From assembly GCF_026262625.1 (NCBI RefSeq), contig NZ_SHNN01000002.1:62001-126000 (forward strand): DNA of 64,000 nt, in the 5' to 3' direction. This DNA is from Candidatus Litorirhabdus singularis (GTDB lineage: Bacteria > Pseudomonadota > Gammaproteobacteria > Pseudomonadales > Halieaceae). The notes under the pieces are model-generated. The model was not told the DNA's origin. It searched no databases and saw nothing but the letters and a program-made list of their open reading frames with translations. The position numbers and the translations under genes were made by a program. This document shows, piece after piece, positions 54,900-64,000 of this stretch; position 1 is the first letter of the stretch, and each line of letters opens with the position of its first letter.

Positions 54900-56085
54900 A
54901 AAACGACGGGTTCTCTTCATCGTAGAAAATCTACCTTCTCCATTTGATAGGAGAGTTTGGCAGGAAGCTACGACACTGGAGGAGGCTGGTTACGAAGTCT
55001 CGATTATATGTCCTACTGGGAAGGGTTTTGAGCGGAAATTTGAGGTGATAGACAATATACACATTTACCGCCACAGCCTTCCTTTGGAAGCGGACGGAGC
55101 TGCGGGTTATGCCTTGGAATACAGTGCTGCGCTGTTTTGGGAGTTCTACTTAGCGTTTAAGGTATTGTTTACTAGGGGGTTTGACGCAATTCATGCATGC
55201 AATCCCCCAGACCTTATATTTATTGTTGGAGGATTTTTTAGGTTTTTCTTCGGCAAAAAGTTTCTTTTCGACCACCACGATATAAACCCTGAGCTCTACG
55301 AGGCGAAGTTCAATCGCCGTGATCTTTTTTACAAGATCATGTTGCTTTGTGAACGCCTTACGTTCAAAACCGCCAGCGTGTCTATTGCTACCAATGAATC
55401 ATACAAAGAAGTTGCGATAAGGCGAGGGGGGATGCCTGCTGATCGGGTTCATGTGGTAAGAAGTGGCCCAATGCTGGACAGACTTAGGATAGTTGAACCT
55501 GTGCACGAGTTAAAGAAGGGGCGGAAATACCTAGTCGGTTATGTTGGTGTAATGGGGAAGCAAGAAGGCATCGATTACCTGCTCCGTGCGGCTAAGTTCC
55601 TCATAAAGGATAAGGGGCGTGAGGATATCCACTTTGGTCTCGTTGGAGGTGGAACCGAGTTAGAGAATCTGGAGGAATATGCAAGGAATTTGGGTGTTGC
55701 TGACTATGTGACCTTTACGGGAAGGGTGCCAGATGATGAGCTATTGGCAATGCTGAATACGGCAGACGTCTGCGTTAATCCTGATGTGGCCAATGAGATG
55801 AATGACAAATCTACTATGAATAAAATCATGGAGTATATGGCGCTTGCTAAGCCAATTGTTCAATTTGATTTGATTGAGGGCAAGTTCTCGGCCGGGGAGT
55901 CTTCGCTTTATGCGAAGAGGAATGATGAAGAAGACTTTGCTGAAAAAATACTGCAGCTTCTGGGTGATCCTGAGCTCAGGACAACTATGGGTGAATTTGG
56001 CAGAAACCGTGTCATCAGTCAGCTTGAGTGGAGCTTTGAGCAGCCCAAGTTGTTGGATGCTTACGATCAATTGTTTGCTAGCTAA
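54880..56085 (+). CDS. Glycosyltransferase family 4
   Basis: The 401-residue protein opens VLFIVENLPSPFDRRVWQEATTLEEAGYEVSIICP and has the GT4 donor-site pattern VSIATNESY and, near residue 320, the acidic EGKFSAGESSLY segment. Overlap with algD means they are translated together. The sugar could be mannuronate or another residue; not determined. Confidence 0.88.
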   Translation: MMAFAGKKRRVLFIVENLPSPFDRRVWQEATTLEEAGYEVSIICPTGKGFERKFEVIDNIHIYRHSLPLEADGAAGYALEYSAALFWEFYLAFKVLFTRGFDAIHACNPPDLIFIVGGFFRFFFGKKFLFDHHDINPELYEAKFNRRDLFYKIMLLCERLTFKTASVSIATNESYKEVAIRRGGMPADRVHVVRSGPMLDRLRIVEPVHELKKGRKYLVGYVGVMGKQEGIDYLLRAAKFLIKDKGREDIHFGLVGGGTELENLEEYARNLGVADYVTFTGRVPDDELLAMLNTADVCVNPDVANEMNDKSTMNKIMEYMALAKPIVQFDLIEGKFSAGESSLYAKRNDEEDFAEKILQLLGDPELRTTMGEFGRNRVISQLEWSFEQPKLLDAYDQLFAS

Positions 56086-56173
56086 CTGCCGAGTCGAGGC
56101 TCAGCCTTGTAGCGCTAGTGTTCAGTTATATTATGTGTTTTTTACGATTGTACTTGCAGAAAGGTTTATATGA

Positions 56174-57031
56174 ATGAGGCTTGAACACTTCCCAAGGATT
56201 GAGATAGCACTTCGGCAATGGCTGAAGTCTTATCGTAGGGAATCTAGGTTGGCGAAAGCTTATGCGATGCCATGGATCAAGGATACTAAACCCGATTTTC
56301 TGGGAATTGGTGCGCCCAGATCGGCATCCACTTGGCTGCATAATCGGCTGGCTACACACCCGCGAGTTTATTTGCCTCGTGAAAAAGAGCTGCACTTTTT
56401 TGACTTCATGGATAAATCTGGAATTGACTATCGTTACAGTCTTGGTAGTCCTATACATAGACGTTGGTATTCACTTTGCTTCTCCTCGGCTCATGACATG
56501 ATAAGAGGCGAGGTAACGCCGGCCTACTCCATTTTACCGGAAGCTCGCATTAGAGAAATTGCAGCATATCTCCCGGAGATTAAGATAATTTACATTTTGC
56601 GTAACCCCATTGAACGAGCCTGGTCAGGACTCCGCCGCAGAACTTGGTATGGCTCAGGTGAGCGAGCTGGGGAGTCTGATTTACAGCATCTATTGGCAAT
56701 GGCTAAGGCGCCCGATGTGATTGTACGGGGTGACTATCGTAGAAATATTGTTCAGTGGGAGCGTGTTATACCTCCTGATCGCATGCACTATATTTTCTAT
56801 GATGATGTAAAGAGTGACGGGAGAAATGAACTTGAAAAAACGTGCAGGTTTCTTGGTGTAGATAGCCAGCTTTTGCCTGAAGAGCCGGCTGCTAGCAACC
56901 CACCCAATTTTTCGCCGCCTTCCAAGATGCCAGAGGAAGTAAGGCAACAGCTAATAAGTATTTATAGTGAAGATCGCGGTTTTCTCGAGGACAAATTTGA
57001 CAGAACACTTGAGCACTGGTATGCGAACTAG
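56174..57031 (+). CDS. Sulfotransferase 1 of the EPS locus
   Basis: The 285-residue protein has the PAPS 5'-phosphosulfate loop APRSAST at residues 47-53 (LGIGAPRSASTWLHNRL), HPRVYLPREKELHFFD and the 3'-phosphate segment YILRNPIERAWSG. This is the pattern of heparan-sulfate-like sulfotransferases, acting on glycans. It lies 88 bases after the GT4 gene, inside the same series. Confidence 0.9.
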   Translation: MRLEHFPRIEIALRQWLKSYRRESRLAKAYAMPWIKDTKPDFLGIGAPRSASTWLHNRLATHPRVYLPREKELHFFDFMDKSGIDYRYSLGSPIHRRWYSLCFSSAHDMIRGEVTPAYSILPEARIREIAAYLPEIKIIYILRNPIERAWSGLRRRTWYGSGERAGESDLQHLLAMAKAPDVIVRGDYRRNIVQWERVIPPDRMHYIFYDDVKSDGRNELEKTCRFLGVDSQLLPEEPAASNPPNFSPPSKMPEEVRQQLISIYSEDRGFLEDKFDRTLEHWYAN

Positions 57032-57053
57032 ACTCGAAGAGGGCTGGGAAGAA

Positions 57054-58535
57054 ATGCGTATCCGGAATTACTCGAAGTCAATAATTCTACTTGTTCAGTA
57101 CTGCCGTTATCTCATAGTATTTTTCATTTTTCTGTTTGATGCATCTTTAGTCAGTGCAGATGGGATAAGCTTTGGAGTTCGTGCGCCTACCAAACCTTTT
57201 ATGTGGACCGCTGGAAAATCGATTGATGAAGCGGAGTTAAACGATGAGCAGCGAGCAAGGTGGTTGTTGCTGTCGACTAACATTGAGCAGATGTCGTCAT
57301 TTGGTGCTGAGTGGAATGTTGTGTACGTTCGCCAGTGGATGGAAAGTGAAGACGAAGCTAAGCGTCTAAAGAGGGTAGTGGAGGAACACGAAAAGCGTGG
57401 TATAAAAGTAGTCTTTCGGGTATTTGAAAACCCTAGCATCTACCATGGCTTGGAAGGGGCGGCGCTTGGTGAATTCGGGTACAGTCAGAAGTATTATCAT
57501 TGGATTCAAAAGCTGGCTATCGAGTTTAAGGGAAGAGTGCATTGCTATTTGATTGGAAACGAAACCGAAGTTGACCTTTCAAAGAGTTACTCATCGGCTC
57601 CCGATATGCATGAGGATTACGTAATTGATTATAATCAGTATTCCAAAGTTTTGGCTACCGCTACAAAAGCGATTAGATCGGTCGATAGCCAAACTAGAAT
57701 TGCCAATGGTGGCTTCACTGATAAATCCCTTGCCTTTGCCGTGGCTAAAGATATATTCGAGAAGAAAGGCATTGCCGAAGCTCATACTTTCTATAGATCT
57801 TGGAAAGACAGAGGCGGTATAAAGGTAGAAGGTCAGATTAGTTTGTTGAGGCAGCTTAGTTCTGACCGTGTAGTTGAAAGAGTGAATTTCGTGAAGAAGG
57901 CCATTCGCGACCCCGCAGGCGGCGATACATTTCAGTTGCACTATTACGGCAACTGGCGAGCACTACAAAATATTCTCGACTGGATAAATGAAGAAATGGT
58001 CGCAGTGAATAGTACTCGTCCGATAATTGCTACCGAAGTTGGTTATGGGATGTCTTCGAAGAAGGGACAGAGCCATAAAAGTAAGCGGGCCCGTACTCTG
58101 GACTACACCTATTATTCACAGCTTGATCATGCTGCGAATACGGTAAAAGTATTTGTGACGTTGGCGGGAAATGGTATTTACGAGTCTCTCTATTGGAATA
58201 TCCGGGATATAGACGATTCAGGAACCGTTGCCAGACTCTTTCGCTCAACTAATGATCCGGGAGAGTTCATATCTGCACCGGTCAATCGAGCGTTTTCCTA
58301 TATGAGTGAAGCGCTTGCCGGTGCTGTTAGTGTGCCTGGTAAGCTGTCTAAACATAAGGGGGTATGGGAATATCGGTTCCATGGTGATTCGGACGTTTCT
58401 GTCGTTTGGAGTGAGGAGGTTGACCTGAGGCTTGTTATCCCTGAGCCTGCGCAAATATTTGATATGGAAGGGAATGCACAATCGTCATCAACAATAACGG
58501 GCCCTGTTAATGGGCCTATTTATGTTCGCTGGTAG
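57054..58535 (+). CDS. Secreted clan GH-A-like glycosidase
   Basis: The 493-residue protein has an N-terminal signal or anchor (IILLVQYCRYLIVFFIFLF) and a TIM-barrel-like core with two candidate carboxylates in the clan GH-A positions: Glu170 in LIGNETE and Glu328 in IATEVGYG. A GH39-like or related family is possible; I cannot name it. In an EPS series it may edit or release chains. The frame is open further upstream (56967, 57021), but 57054 starts just before the signal. Confidence 0.68.
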   Translation: MRIRNYSKSIILLVQYCRYLIVFFIFLFDASLVSADGISFGVRAPTKPFMWTAGKSIDEAELNDEQRARWLLLSTNIEQMSSFGAEWNVVYVRQWMESEDEAKRLKRVVEEHEKRGIKVVFRVFENPSIYHGLEGAALGEFGYSQKYYHWIQKLAIEFKGRVHCYLIGNETEVDLSKSYSSAPDMHEDYVIDYNQYSKVLATATKAIRSVDSQTRIANGGFTDKSLAFAVAKDIFEKKGIAEAHTFYRSWKDRGGIKVEGQISLLRQLSSDRVVERVNFVKKAIRDPAGGDTFQLHYYGNWRALQNILDWINEEMVAVNSTRPIIATEVGYGMSSKKGQSHKSKRARTLDYTYYSQLDHAANTVKVFVTLAGNGIYESLYWNIRDIDDSGTVARLFRSTNDPGEFISAPVNRAFSYMSEALAGAVSVPGKLSKHKGVWEYRFHGDSDVSVVWSEEVDLRLVIPEPAQIFDMEGNAQSSSTITGPVNGPIYVRW

Positions 58536-58609
58536 TTGCGAACTGTTTGAACCCGCTCTTTTTGAGAAGATGAGACTCATGAACCAAATCACGTCACTCT
58601 GGTGCCGAA

Positions 58610-60004
58610 GTGGTTAAACCGCCGATTGGACAACGTAAAACGCGTATGTCACTCGGAGAGCGCCTGCTATCTGGTGGTGTTTGGATGGCTGGAAGTCGGG
58701 GTATCCAGGCGTTATGTGGCTTGTTACTTTCGATGCTGCTGGCCCGCATGCTGTCTCCTGATGAGATGGGCGTGTATTTCGTACTTGCAAGCATTGCATT
58801 GTTGGGTTCAACCCTCGCACAGTTCGGTACCCATCAGGCTATTGTAAAGCTCATTGCGGGCGGCTTGGCCTTGAAGGATGAAGTCGGGGTTGTGCGTTCC
58901 ATTCGCTCCATAGTGATAATCGCTGTTATTGGATCAGCGGTCGTTGCCGGGGGATACTGGGTGGGAGCTGGTGAACTACTGGCGAAGCACGTCTTTGAAT
59001 CGCAAGGCGTTGCCTTAACGGTTGGTATCACTGCAGTTTGGATCGTTTTGAGGAGTGCGCAGATGCTTATTTCAAAGGCGTTCCGCGGTTTCCAAAACCT
59101 AAAACTGGCTGCGGTGTACGAAGGTGCGCAGACGCAATTACTAAATGTCGTTGCTTTAGCATTTTTGATGATATTCGTAGGCCACGCTACGCTAACTCAG
59201 GCGGTGGGAGCGACATTGATAGCTCTTGCTATTACTGTGCTGACGGGAGTGTGGCTGATCTGGAAATATCACTGGTCTAGGTTGCCCGCTGTTTCAGGCG
59301 TGGCGCTTGGGAGAACGGTGCGCCTGAGTGCGCCATTGTTCGTTTCCAGCTTTTCACTGTTGGCTATTGGAGAAATGCACCTATGGCTCTTGGGCGGCAT
59401 GTCCACAGTTGAACAGGTAGCGATTTATGGAGCGGGATTTCGTTTGATGAAACTTGTTCAGTTGCCACTGACCTTAATTAATCATGTGGTTCCTCCTTCC
59501 GTTGCCGAGCTTTTCGCGCAGGGCGAAAAAGATAAGCTGGAGAGGTTAATGCGGACAACTGCATCGCTCGTTGCCTTACCGGCATGTTTGTTGCTTATGC
59601 TCTTGCTCGTTTTTTCAGAAAATGTACTCGGCATTGTTTACGGTGAGTTTTTTCGATCCGGGGCTTTGGTGCTTTCCATTTTGGCAGCTGGTCAGGCTGT
59701 AAACGTCTTCACTGGTTCTCCGGGTGTACTGTTGCAGATGTCAGATCAGCAAAGTCTGCTTGTCTACGCGAGTGTTGGCGGCGGTGTTTTCGGACTTATT
59801 GTTAGCCTAATTTTGGTAGGAAGTCTTGGTGCTGTCGGCGCTGCTATTGGCTATGCCACTGGGCTGGCAGTCCAGAACATACTTATGGCATGGGTCGCGT
59901 GGCGAAAGCTAGACATAATCTCATTTGCAAGCGGCCAGTACTTCTTAGAGGCATTGAGGCTGCTCTATCGTCAGGTCTGCGAACGTGTAGAAAAACGACA
60001 ATGA
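58610..60004 (+). CDS. Wzx-type polysaccharide flippase
   Basis: The 464-residue protein has about twelve to fourteen hydrophobic segments with charged ends, beginning LLSGGVWMAGSRGIQALCGLLLSMLLARMLSPDEMG, the family opening. Wzx flips lipid-linked repeat units across the inner membrane. The start is uncertain (GTG 58610 or ATG 58646; neither has a good RBS). Its stop overlaps the next start (ATGA). Confidence 0.88.
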   Translation: MVKPPIGQRKTRMSLGERLLSGGVWMAGSRGIQALCGLLLSMLLARMLSPDEMGVYFVLASIALLGSTLAQFGTHQAIVKLIAGGLALKDEVGVVRSIRSIVIIAVIGSAVVAGGYWVGAGELLAKHVFESQGVALTVGITAVWIVLRSAQMLISKAFRGFQNLKLAAVYEGAQTQLLNVVALAFLMIFVGHATLTQAVGATLIALAITVLTGVWLIWKYHWSRLPAVSGVALGRTVRLSAPLFVSSFSLLAIGEMHLWLLGGMSTVEQVAIYGAGFRLMKLVQLPLTLINHVVPPSVAELFAQGEKDKLERLMRTTASLVALPACLLLMLLLVFSENVLGIVYGEFFRSGALVLSILAAGQAVNVFTGSPGVLLQMSDQQSLLVYASVGGGVFGLIVSLILVGSLGAVGAAIGYATGLAVQNILMAWVAWRKLDIISFASGQYFLEALRLLYRQVCERVEKRQ

Positions 60005-60789
60005 GGCTGGGTACTGCTTTGCGTATGAACGAAGATAGGATTAAGTTTGTTACCGTCTCAACTCAGCGAAGCGGGTCAACCTGGCTGACAGATCTCCTGA
60101 ATAGTCATCATGACATCGTCAGTTATACAGAGCTGTTGCTACTAAAAGGGGAGGGCACTCCTGACTGGGGGAGATATAAAGACATTGTGTATTGGAAAAG
60201 CTATCAAAAGTCTTTAAGTGGCGCCGGGAAGATGCTGCGCCCCTTAGGTATATATAGTTATCTTGATCGGGTTTTCAGTGCTCACCCCGAAGTAAAGGCT
60301 CTAGGGTTGAAAGTGATGTACACTCAGATAGCGAGAATGCCAGAAACGCTGTGCTATATGAAGAGTCGTAATGTGCACGTTATTCATCTTGTCCGTTCCA
60401 ATCTACTGGATATTGTTCTGTCTAGTATGGTCAAGGCCGCTCGCGGAGTAGCACATATGCGCGAGCAGCCAAAGTTGAAACAATCGAAAATTTACGTAGA
60501 GCCGTTAGCGCTTTTGACGCAGCTGAAAAAGCGACAGAGGGAGCAGCGATTATTCTCGATGCTATTGCGCGGACTTGGTTTGCCCTACTTGGAAGTATCT
60601 TATGAAAATCTGTCATTAGAAAAAAAGTATCTGGGTGAATGCGTTCAGTTTCTCGGATGCTCATACTCGTCACTGGAATCTGATATGTTAAGAATTAACC
60701 CTGGTAGCCATGATGAGTTGGTGGAAAATATTGACGAGTTAATCTCGATTTTGGGAAAAACTGAATTTTCAAGGATGCTTAGAGTATGA
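60001..60789 (+). CDS. Sulfotransferase 2 of the EPS locus
   Basis: The 262-residue protein has PAPS loop TQRSGST at residues 21-27 and VIHLVRSNLLDIVLS as the 3'-phosphate region, resembling NodH/LPS sulfotransferases. The ATG overlaps the flippase stop, so it is coupled. An upstream in-frame start at 59890 lies inside the flippase gene and is rejected. Confidence 0.88.
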   Translation: MRLGTALRMNEDRIKFVTVSTQRSGSTWLTDLLNSHHDIVSYTELLLLKGEGTPDWGRYKDIVYWKSYQKSLSGAGKMLRPLGIYSYLDRVFSAHPEVKALGLKVMYTQIARMPETLCYMKSRNVHVIHLVRSNLLDIVLSSMVKAARGVAHMREQPKLKQSKIYVEPLALLTQLKKRQREQRLFSMLLRGLGLPYLEVSYENLSLEKKYLGECVQFLGCSYSSLESDMLRINPGSHDELVENIDELISILGKTEFSRMLRV

Positions 60790-60817
60790 AATCAATGATT
60801 GAAATTTGCGTTAGTGA

Positions 60818-62113
60818 ATGATGAAGACTCAACTATTGACATCCGGTCTTGGAACGGTAACTGATGGGCGGTCAGCGAACTATACTCAAAGGCATGGGAT
60901 ACTTTTTGTTTTGTTTTCAATATGGGTTTTGGCTGTACCATTTCACCGCTACTCCGTAATTGGCACCTATTCTCTCGACAACTTGCTGGCGCCGGCGCTC
61001 GTCCTCTTGGCGATCCTTCTTCCCAAGGTTCGTGACAGAACCTTGGCGTTATACCGGTATAAGACGCTTTTACTAGCGATAGGCTTGTATACCCTCGCTG
61101 GGTTGTTCGGTCTTTTAAAGTTTGTGAATCACTCTGACTTACTGAAACCACGAGCTTGGCAGATCCTTCGAGATGGACTCTACTTTGTTTTGCCTATGCT
61201 CTATCTCCGAGATCTTTGGACATTCCAAATAATGAAGCGCTTATTGGTGTGGGTTACGATGTTTGGAGCAATTTCAGTTTTCTTTGTAGCGCTGGGTATC
61301 ATTGAGCTCCCGGTAGAGAGATTTGCCGAAAGCCGCATCGGAGAGGGCCTACTGCCAAAATCAGTAGGCTTATTCAGCAACTACGGTGACTTGTCTATTC
61401 TCTATGGCTTTGTGTCAGTCTTACTAATATCTCATGGCCGAAGTGAGTTGGGGTTGCTGGGAGCACCCTTGGTAAAGCTCGTATTATGGGCCGGACTGCT
61501 AGCTGGTCTTGTCGGATCCCAGTCACGAAATGTGCTTTTTGGTACGCTTATCGCTATAGCTGTCTACTGGTTATGGAAGCTCCTCTTGAACGCTAAAGGA
61601 AGCTACCGGACAGCCGTCGCTGGGCTATTTGTTTCTGCTGCGATTATTTTTCCAGGTATTATCGTAGTTTTTGGTGACTCCATTGTCGGTTGGGTAAGCG
61701 CCCTTGGTGGATCAAGAGCAGAGAACACTGCAGTTCAGCGCCTGGAGAGTTATTCACTTGCGCTAAATTTGATCGTGAATGAGCCGCTCGGATTAAGCTT
61801 CAGGTCATATGCCGAGTGGGCAACGCTGGCGAATCACATTCACAACATGTGGATTAAGTTGATGCTGAACAGTGGTTTGATGGGCACGCTTTGTATCGCA
61901 GGCCTTTTTTGGCTCTCCTACAGAGGCGGAAGCAAACCAGGCACTGCGCCTCTATTGCAAAACGAGTCTGCCCTGGTTGTTGCCAGTACAGCGGCTATAT
62001 TCGTTGCTGTTCAGTTTTATCCTGGTCAAAGTGACATGATGTGGATTATGTTGGGGACACTAATAAGCTTCAATTGGATACGGCGAGAACGACCGGTTAG
62101 GACTTTTGGGTAG
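60818..62113 (+). CDS. O-antigen ligase/polymerase-like membrane protein
   Basis: The 431-residue protein has ten or more hydrophobic segments and the Wzy/WaaL loop RLESYSLALNLIVNEPLGLSF followed by HIHNMWIKLMLNSGLMG, with conserved His and Arg. Such proteins polymerise or ligate repeat units in the periplasm. As no other polymerase is seen, this is the likely polymerase of this EPS. Confidence 0.85.
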   Translation: MMKTQLLTSGLGTVTDGRSANYTQRHGILFVLFSIWVLAVPFHRYSVIGTYSLDNLLAPALVLLAILLPKVRDRTLALYRYKTLLLAIGLYTLAGLFGLLKFVNHSDLLKPRAWQILRDGLYFVLPMLYLRDLWTFQIMKRLLVWVTMFGAISVFFVALGIIELPVERFAESRIGEGLLPKSVGLFSNYGDLSILYGFVSVLLISHGRSELGLLGAPLVKLVLWAGLLAGLVGSQSRNVLFGTLIAIAVYWLWKLLLNAKGSYRTAVAGLFVSAAIIFPGIIVVFGDSIVGWVSALGGSRAENTAVQRLESYSLALNLIVNEPLGLSFRSYAEWATLANHIHNMWIKLMLNSGLMGTLCIAGLFWLSYRGGSKPGTAPLLQNESALVVASTAAIFVAVQFYPGQSDMMWIMLGTLISFNWIRRERPVRTFG

Positions 62114-62116
62114 TTT

Positions 62117-63037
62117 ATGAAAAATGTGACTCCGATTTTTCTGATCTCTCTACCTAGATCCGGATCCACTCTTGCGCAACGTGTACTGGCTACGCACTGT
62201 GAAATTGCGACTGCCTCGGAACCATGGGTAATGCTACCGCTCTATACTGCATTCGAATCAGGTTTATGTAAGGCAGAGTATTCGCAGGAAACCTTAGAGA
62301 GTGCTGTACATGACTTTTGTAGGGTACTTCCAGGTGGCATTAAGGGATATCACGACGCAGTGGTGAATTTTGCGAAAACCTTATACGGCAGTCTTGCTTC
62401 TGAGGTAAACGCCAGCTACTTTCTGGACAAGACACCGAGATACCATCTGATTATACATCATCTGCTTGAAGCATTCCCCGAAGCCAAATTTGTTGTGTTG
62501 TGGCGAAATCCACTCGCGACTCTTGGATCTCGGATACATAGCTACGGCGGTGCATGGAGGTTACAGAACTATCACGTAGATTTATTTAGTGGCGTTGATA
62601 GTCTCGCCAAGGCCTGCCAAAACTACCCCGAGCGAATTCACGCGGTGAGATATGAGGATATGGTTTCCTCGCCTGAGGATGTGTTTCTTAACATGTTTGA
62701 CTACTTGGGGTTGGATTACGACCCTGTATGCGTGTCCTCTTTTTACAATGTTGAACTGCAGGGGCAGATGGGAGACAAGACGGGCCAAAAGAGCTATCGA
62801 TCAATAGCTGCTGAGCCCCTCGAAAAATGGAAGACAACACTGGGTAGTCCGGTTCGCCGCTGGTGGTGTCGGCGATACTTAGATTGGGTGGGCGACGATA
62901 GGCTTGATTTGATGGGTTACAATAAGAAAGAGTTGCTCGATTCTTTGAACTCAGCGAAGACAAATTACGCAAATGTCCCTATTGATCTTGCCCGGGTTAT
63001 TAAAGCAAGTTTGTTTAAGTCCTCACGATACAAGTAG
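62117..63037 (+). CDS. Sulfotransferase 3 of the EPS locus
   Basis: The 306-residue protein has PAPS loop LPRSGST at residues 8-14 and FVVLWRNPLATLGSRIHSY as the second PAPS segment. It begins 4 bases after the previous stop. Three sulfotransferases in one EPS series suggest sulfate at several positions of the repeat unit. Confidence 0.9.
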   Translation: MKNVTPIFLISLPRSGSTLAQRVLATHCEIATASEPWVMLPLYTAFESGLCKAEYSQETLESAVHDFCRVLPGGIKGYHDAVVNFAKTLYGSLASEVNASYFLDKTPRYHLIIHHLLEAFPEAKFVVLWRNPLATLGSRIHSYGGAWRLQNYHVDLFSGVDSLAKACQNYPERIHAVRYEDMVSSPEDVFLNMFDYLGLDYDPVCVSSFYNVELQGQMGDKTGQKSYRSIAAEPLEKWKTTLGSPVRRWWCRRYLDWVGDDRLDLMGYNKKELLDSLNSAKTNYANVPIDLARVIKASLFKSSRYK

Positions 63038-63044
63038 CGTTAAC

Positions 63045-64000
63045 ATGAACGAGAGATATGTGAGTATGGGTGGCGTTTTGATGGCTCTGGGCGACTTTCC
63101 TGAGGGAAACGCCACTGCTACAAGGCTCAAGATGATCTCGAAAACAGGCCAGTCGACTGGGTTAGGCATCGCCGTTGAGATATTACAAGCGACGCTTAAG
63201 AAAAAGGTCCCAGAAAATGCCTCTGTATGTGGTGAAGTTGAAGGCATACGCTTCAGGTACCTGAGTGGGAGTGTAGTCAGGCCGGTTTCGCTTCCAATGG
63301 CTGTATTGGATACCCTGAGAGGGTTGATTGGCGGGGTTCGATTGCTAGCATTCCCTAGATCATCAGATCGCTTGGATTTTATTATTTTTTATACTCCTAG
63401 CTTTTTGAAGCATAGCTTGCCGATGCTGATCGCCGTCATGAAAGGGATACCTGTATTTGTCGAGGCCTGCGAAATTAGAAGTAAGACCACTGGCGGTATC
63501 ACGCGGCATGCCATCGTGAGAATGTTTGATTTCACAGAGAAATGGATGGAGTGGATTTCACCGCGTGTGGCCAGTGGTATAATTCCGATTTCTCATACGA
63601 TTTCTGATTTCTACCGCGAGAAAGGTATATCGGAGGAAAAACTTTTTCTGTTGCCTATTCTGATTGATTGCGAAGTTTACAGGAAGACATCGGCTAGCTT
63701 TGTGAAAGAGTTAGAAGGGAAGGTTTACTTCTTGAACTCTGGCTCCTTTGTGGAAAAAGATGGTGTGGGGTATATTGTCGCGGCGTTCATTGAAGTTTTG
63801 AAAAAGACGCCAGACATTTTCCTAGTGTTCACTGGAAACGTGAGCGACAGCGACAAAGATAAGGTCAGAGCTGTATTTCTGGAAAATTCCTTGCCGGAAA
63901 ATGTGATTTTCCCCGGTATGCTGAGTAGAGCCGAGCTCGTGTGGGCGTATCAGAATGCAAATGCTCTGTTAAGCTGTCGGACCAATAGTAAGTACGCGAA
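63045..64000 (+). CDS. Glycosyltransferase family 4, cut by the window edge
   Basis: The open frame starts at ATG 63045 (8 bases after the sulfotransferase gene) and runs to the right edge without a stop. It reads LMALGDFPEGNATATRLK at the start, then FVEACEIRSKT, IPISHTISDFYREKGI and, near residue 225, LNSGSFVEKDGVGYIVAAFIE with FLVFTGN, the usual donor-domain pattern of GT4. At least 318 residues are in view; the C terminus is missing. Confidence 0.85.
   Translation, partial: MNERYVSMGGVLMALGDFPEGNATATRLKMISKTGQSTGLGIAVEILQATLKKKVPENASVCGEVEGIRFRYLSGSVVRPVSLPMAVLDTLRGLIGGVRLLAFPRSSDRLDFIIFYTPSFLKHSLPMLIAVMKGIPVFVEACEIRSKTTGGITRHAIVRMFDFTEKWMEWISPRVASGIIPISHTISDFYREKGISEEKLFLLPILIDCEVYRKTSASFVKELEGKVYFLNSGSFVEKDGVGYIVAAFIEVLKKTPDIFLVFTGNVSDSDKDKVRAVFLENSLPENVIFPGMLSRAELVWAYQNANALLSCRTNSKYA

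Noticed and set aside
1-64000. CRISPR arrays, prophage genes, toxin-antitoxin or restriction systems
   Set aside because: No regularly spaced short repeats with unique spacers and no genes of these types were found; the only tandem array is the tRNA tail repeat.

Overview
The window looks like the chromosome of a marine-type gammaproteobacterium, possibly of the Halieaceae/Cellvibrionales kind. This is inferred from gene content only: a Rieske oxygenase, TauD, a rimK/rimB pair, a VPLPA-CTERM protein with an EPS locus of the exosortase-associated type, and many sulfotransferases. No rRNA or other direct taxonomic marker is present.

Left edge (1-3.2 kb): the 3' end of a Rieske oxygenase gene, a secreted transglutaminase-like protein, a SnoaL-like protein, and a tRNA-Arg(ACG). 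The tRNA 3' end and its terminator are repeated downstream with a 188-bp period. From 3.3 to 7.6 kb lies an activated-sugar cassette with overlapping start/stop codons: C-methyltransferase, SDR epimerase, 3,5-epimerase and PIG-L deacetylase, then an RfbF-like nucleotidyltransferase on the other strand. From 7.6 to 17.6 kb is a patchy island of glycosyltransferases, methyltransferases, a kinase-like protein and a class IV aminotransferase. Three decayed transposase genes (IS3 orfA, IS3 orfB, IS6) sit among them and there is much non-coding DNA.

From 17.6 to 29.5 kb: a 2OG oxygenase, a DUF4910 aminopeptidase, an ATP-grasp/GNAT pair, and a Tat-signal small protein upstream of a PqqD-like / HprK-related kinase A / nucleotidyltransferase cassette. 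These are followed by a small membrane protein, a TauD dioxygenase, an MFS transporter and a Bax-like lipoprotein. From 29.5 to 37.7 kb is an envelope/ion region: rimK (with an added RCK_C domain), rimB-like, an aspartoacylase-like gene and two MscS genes in one minus-strand series, then CorA, a third MscS and a coiled-coil membrane protein. From 37.9 to 44 kb are a methyltransferase and three TPR-sulfotransferases.

From 44.2 kb to the right edge is an extracellular-matrix locus. It starts with a VPLPA-CTERM protein whose upstream region holds a near-perfect sigma-54 promoter, a 17-bp dyad that looks like an enhancer site, and a leader RNA resembling the c-di-GMP-I (GEMM) riboswitch. Next comes a plus-strand EPS series: export protein, beta-barrel, Wzz-like protein, BY-kinase, ExeA-like ATPase, heparinase-like lyase, AlgD, GT4, sulfotransferase, clan GH-A-like protein, flippase, sulfotransferase, O-antigen-ligase-like protein, sulfotransferase and a GT4 cut by the window edge. 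Together they suggest a GDP-mannuronate-derived, sulfated exopolysaccharide.

The most notable new signal is a shared dyad, TGTCAG-N5-TTTACA. It occurs with both half-sites intact at three intergenic places: before the VPLPA-CTERM gene, before the Tat-protein/HprK-A cassette (again with a sigma-54-like promoter 75 bp further on), and between 37,654 and 37,945. This links the cassettes into one candidate regulon.
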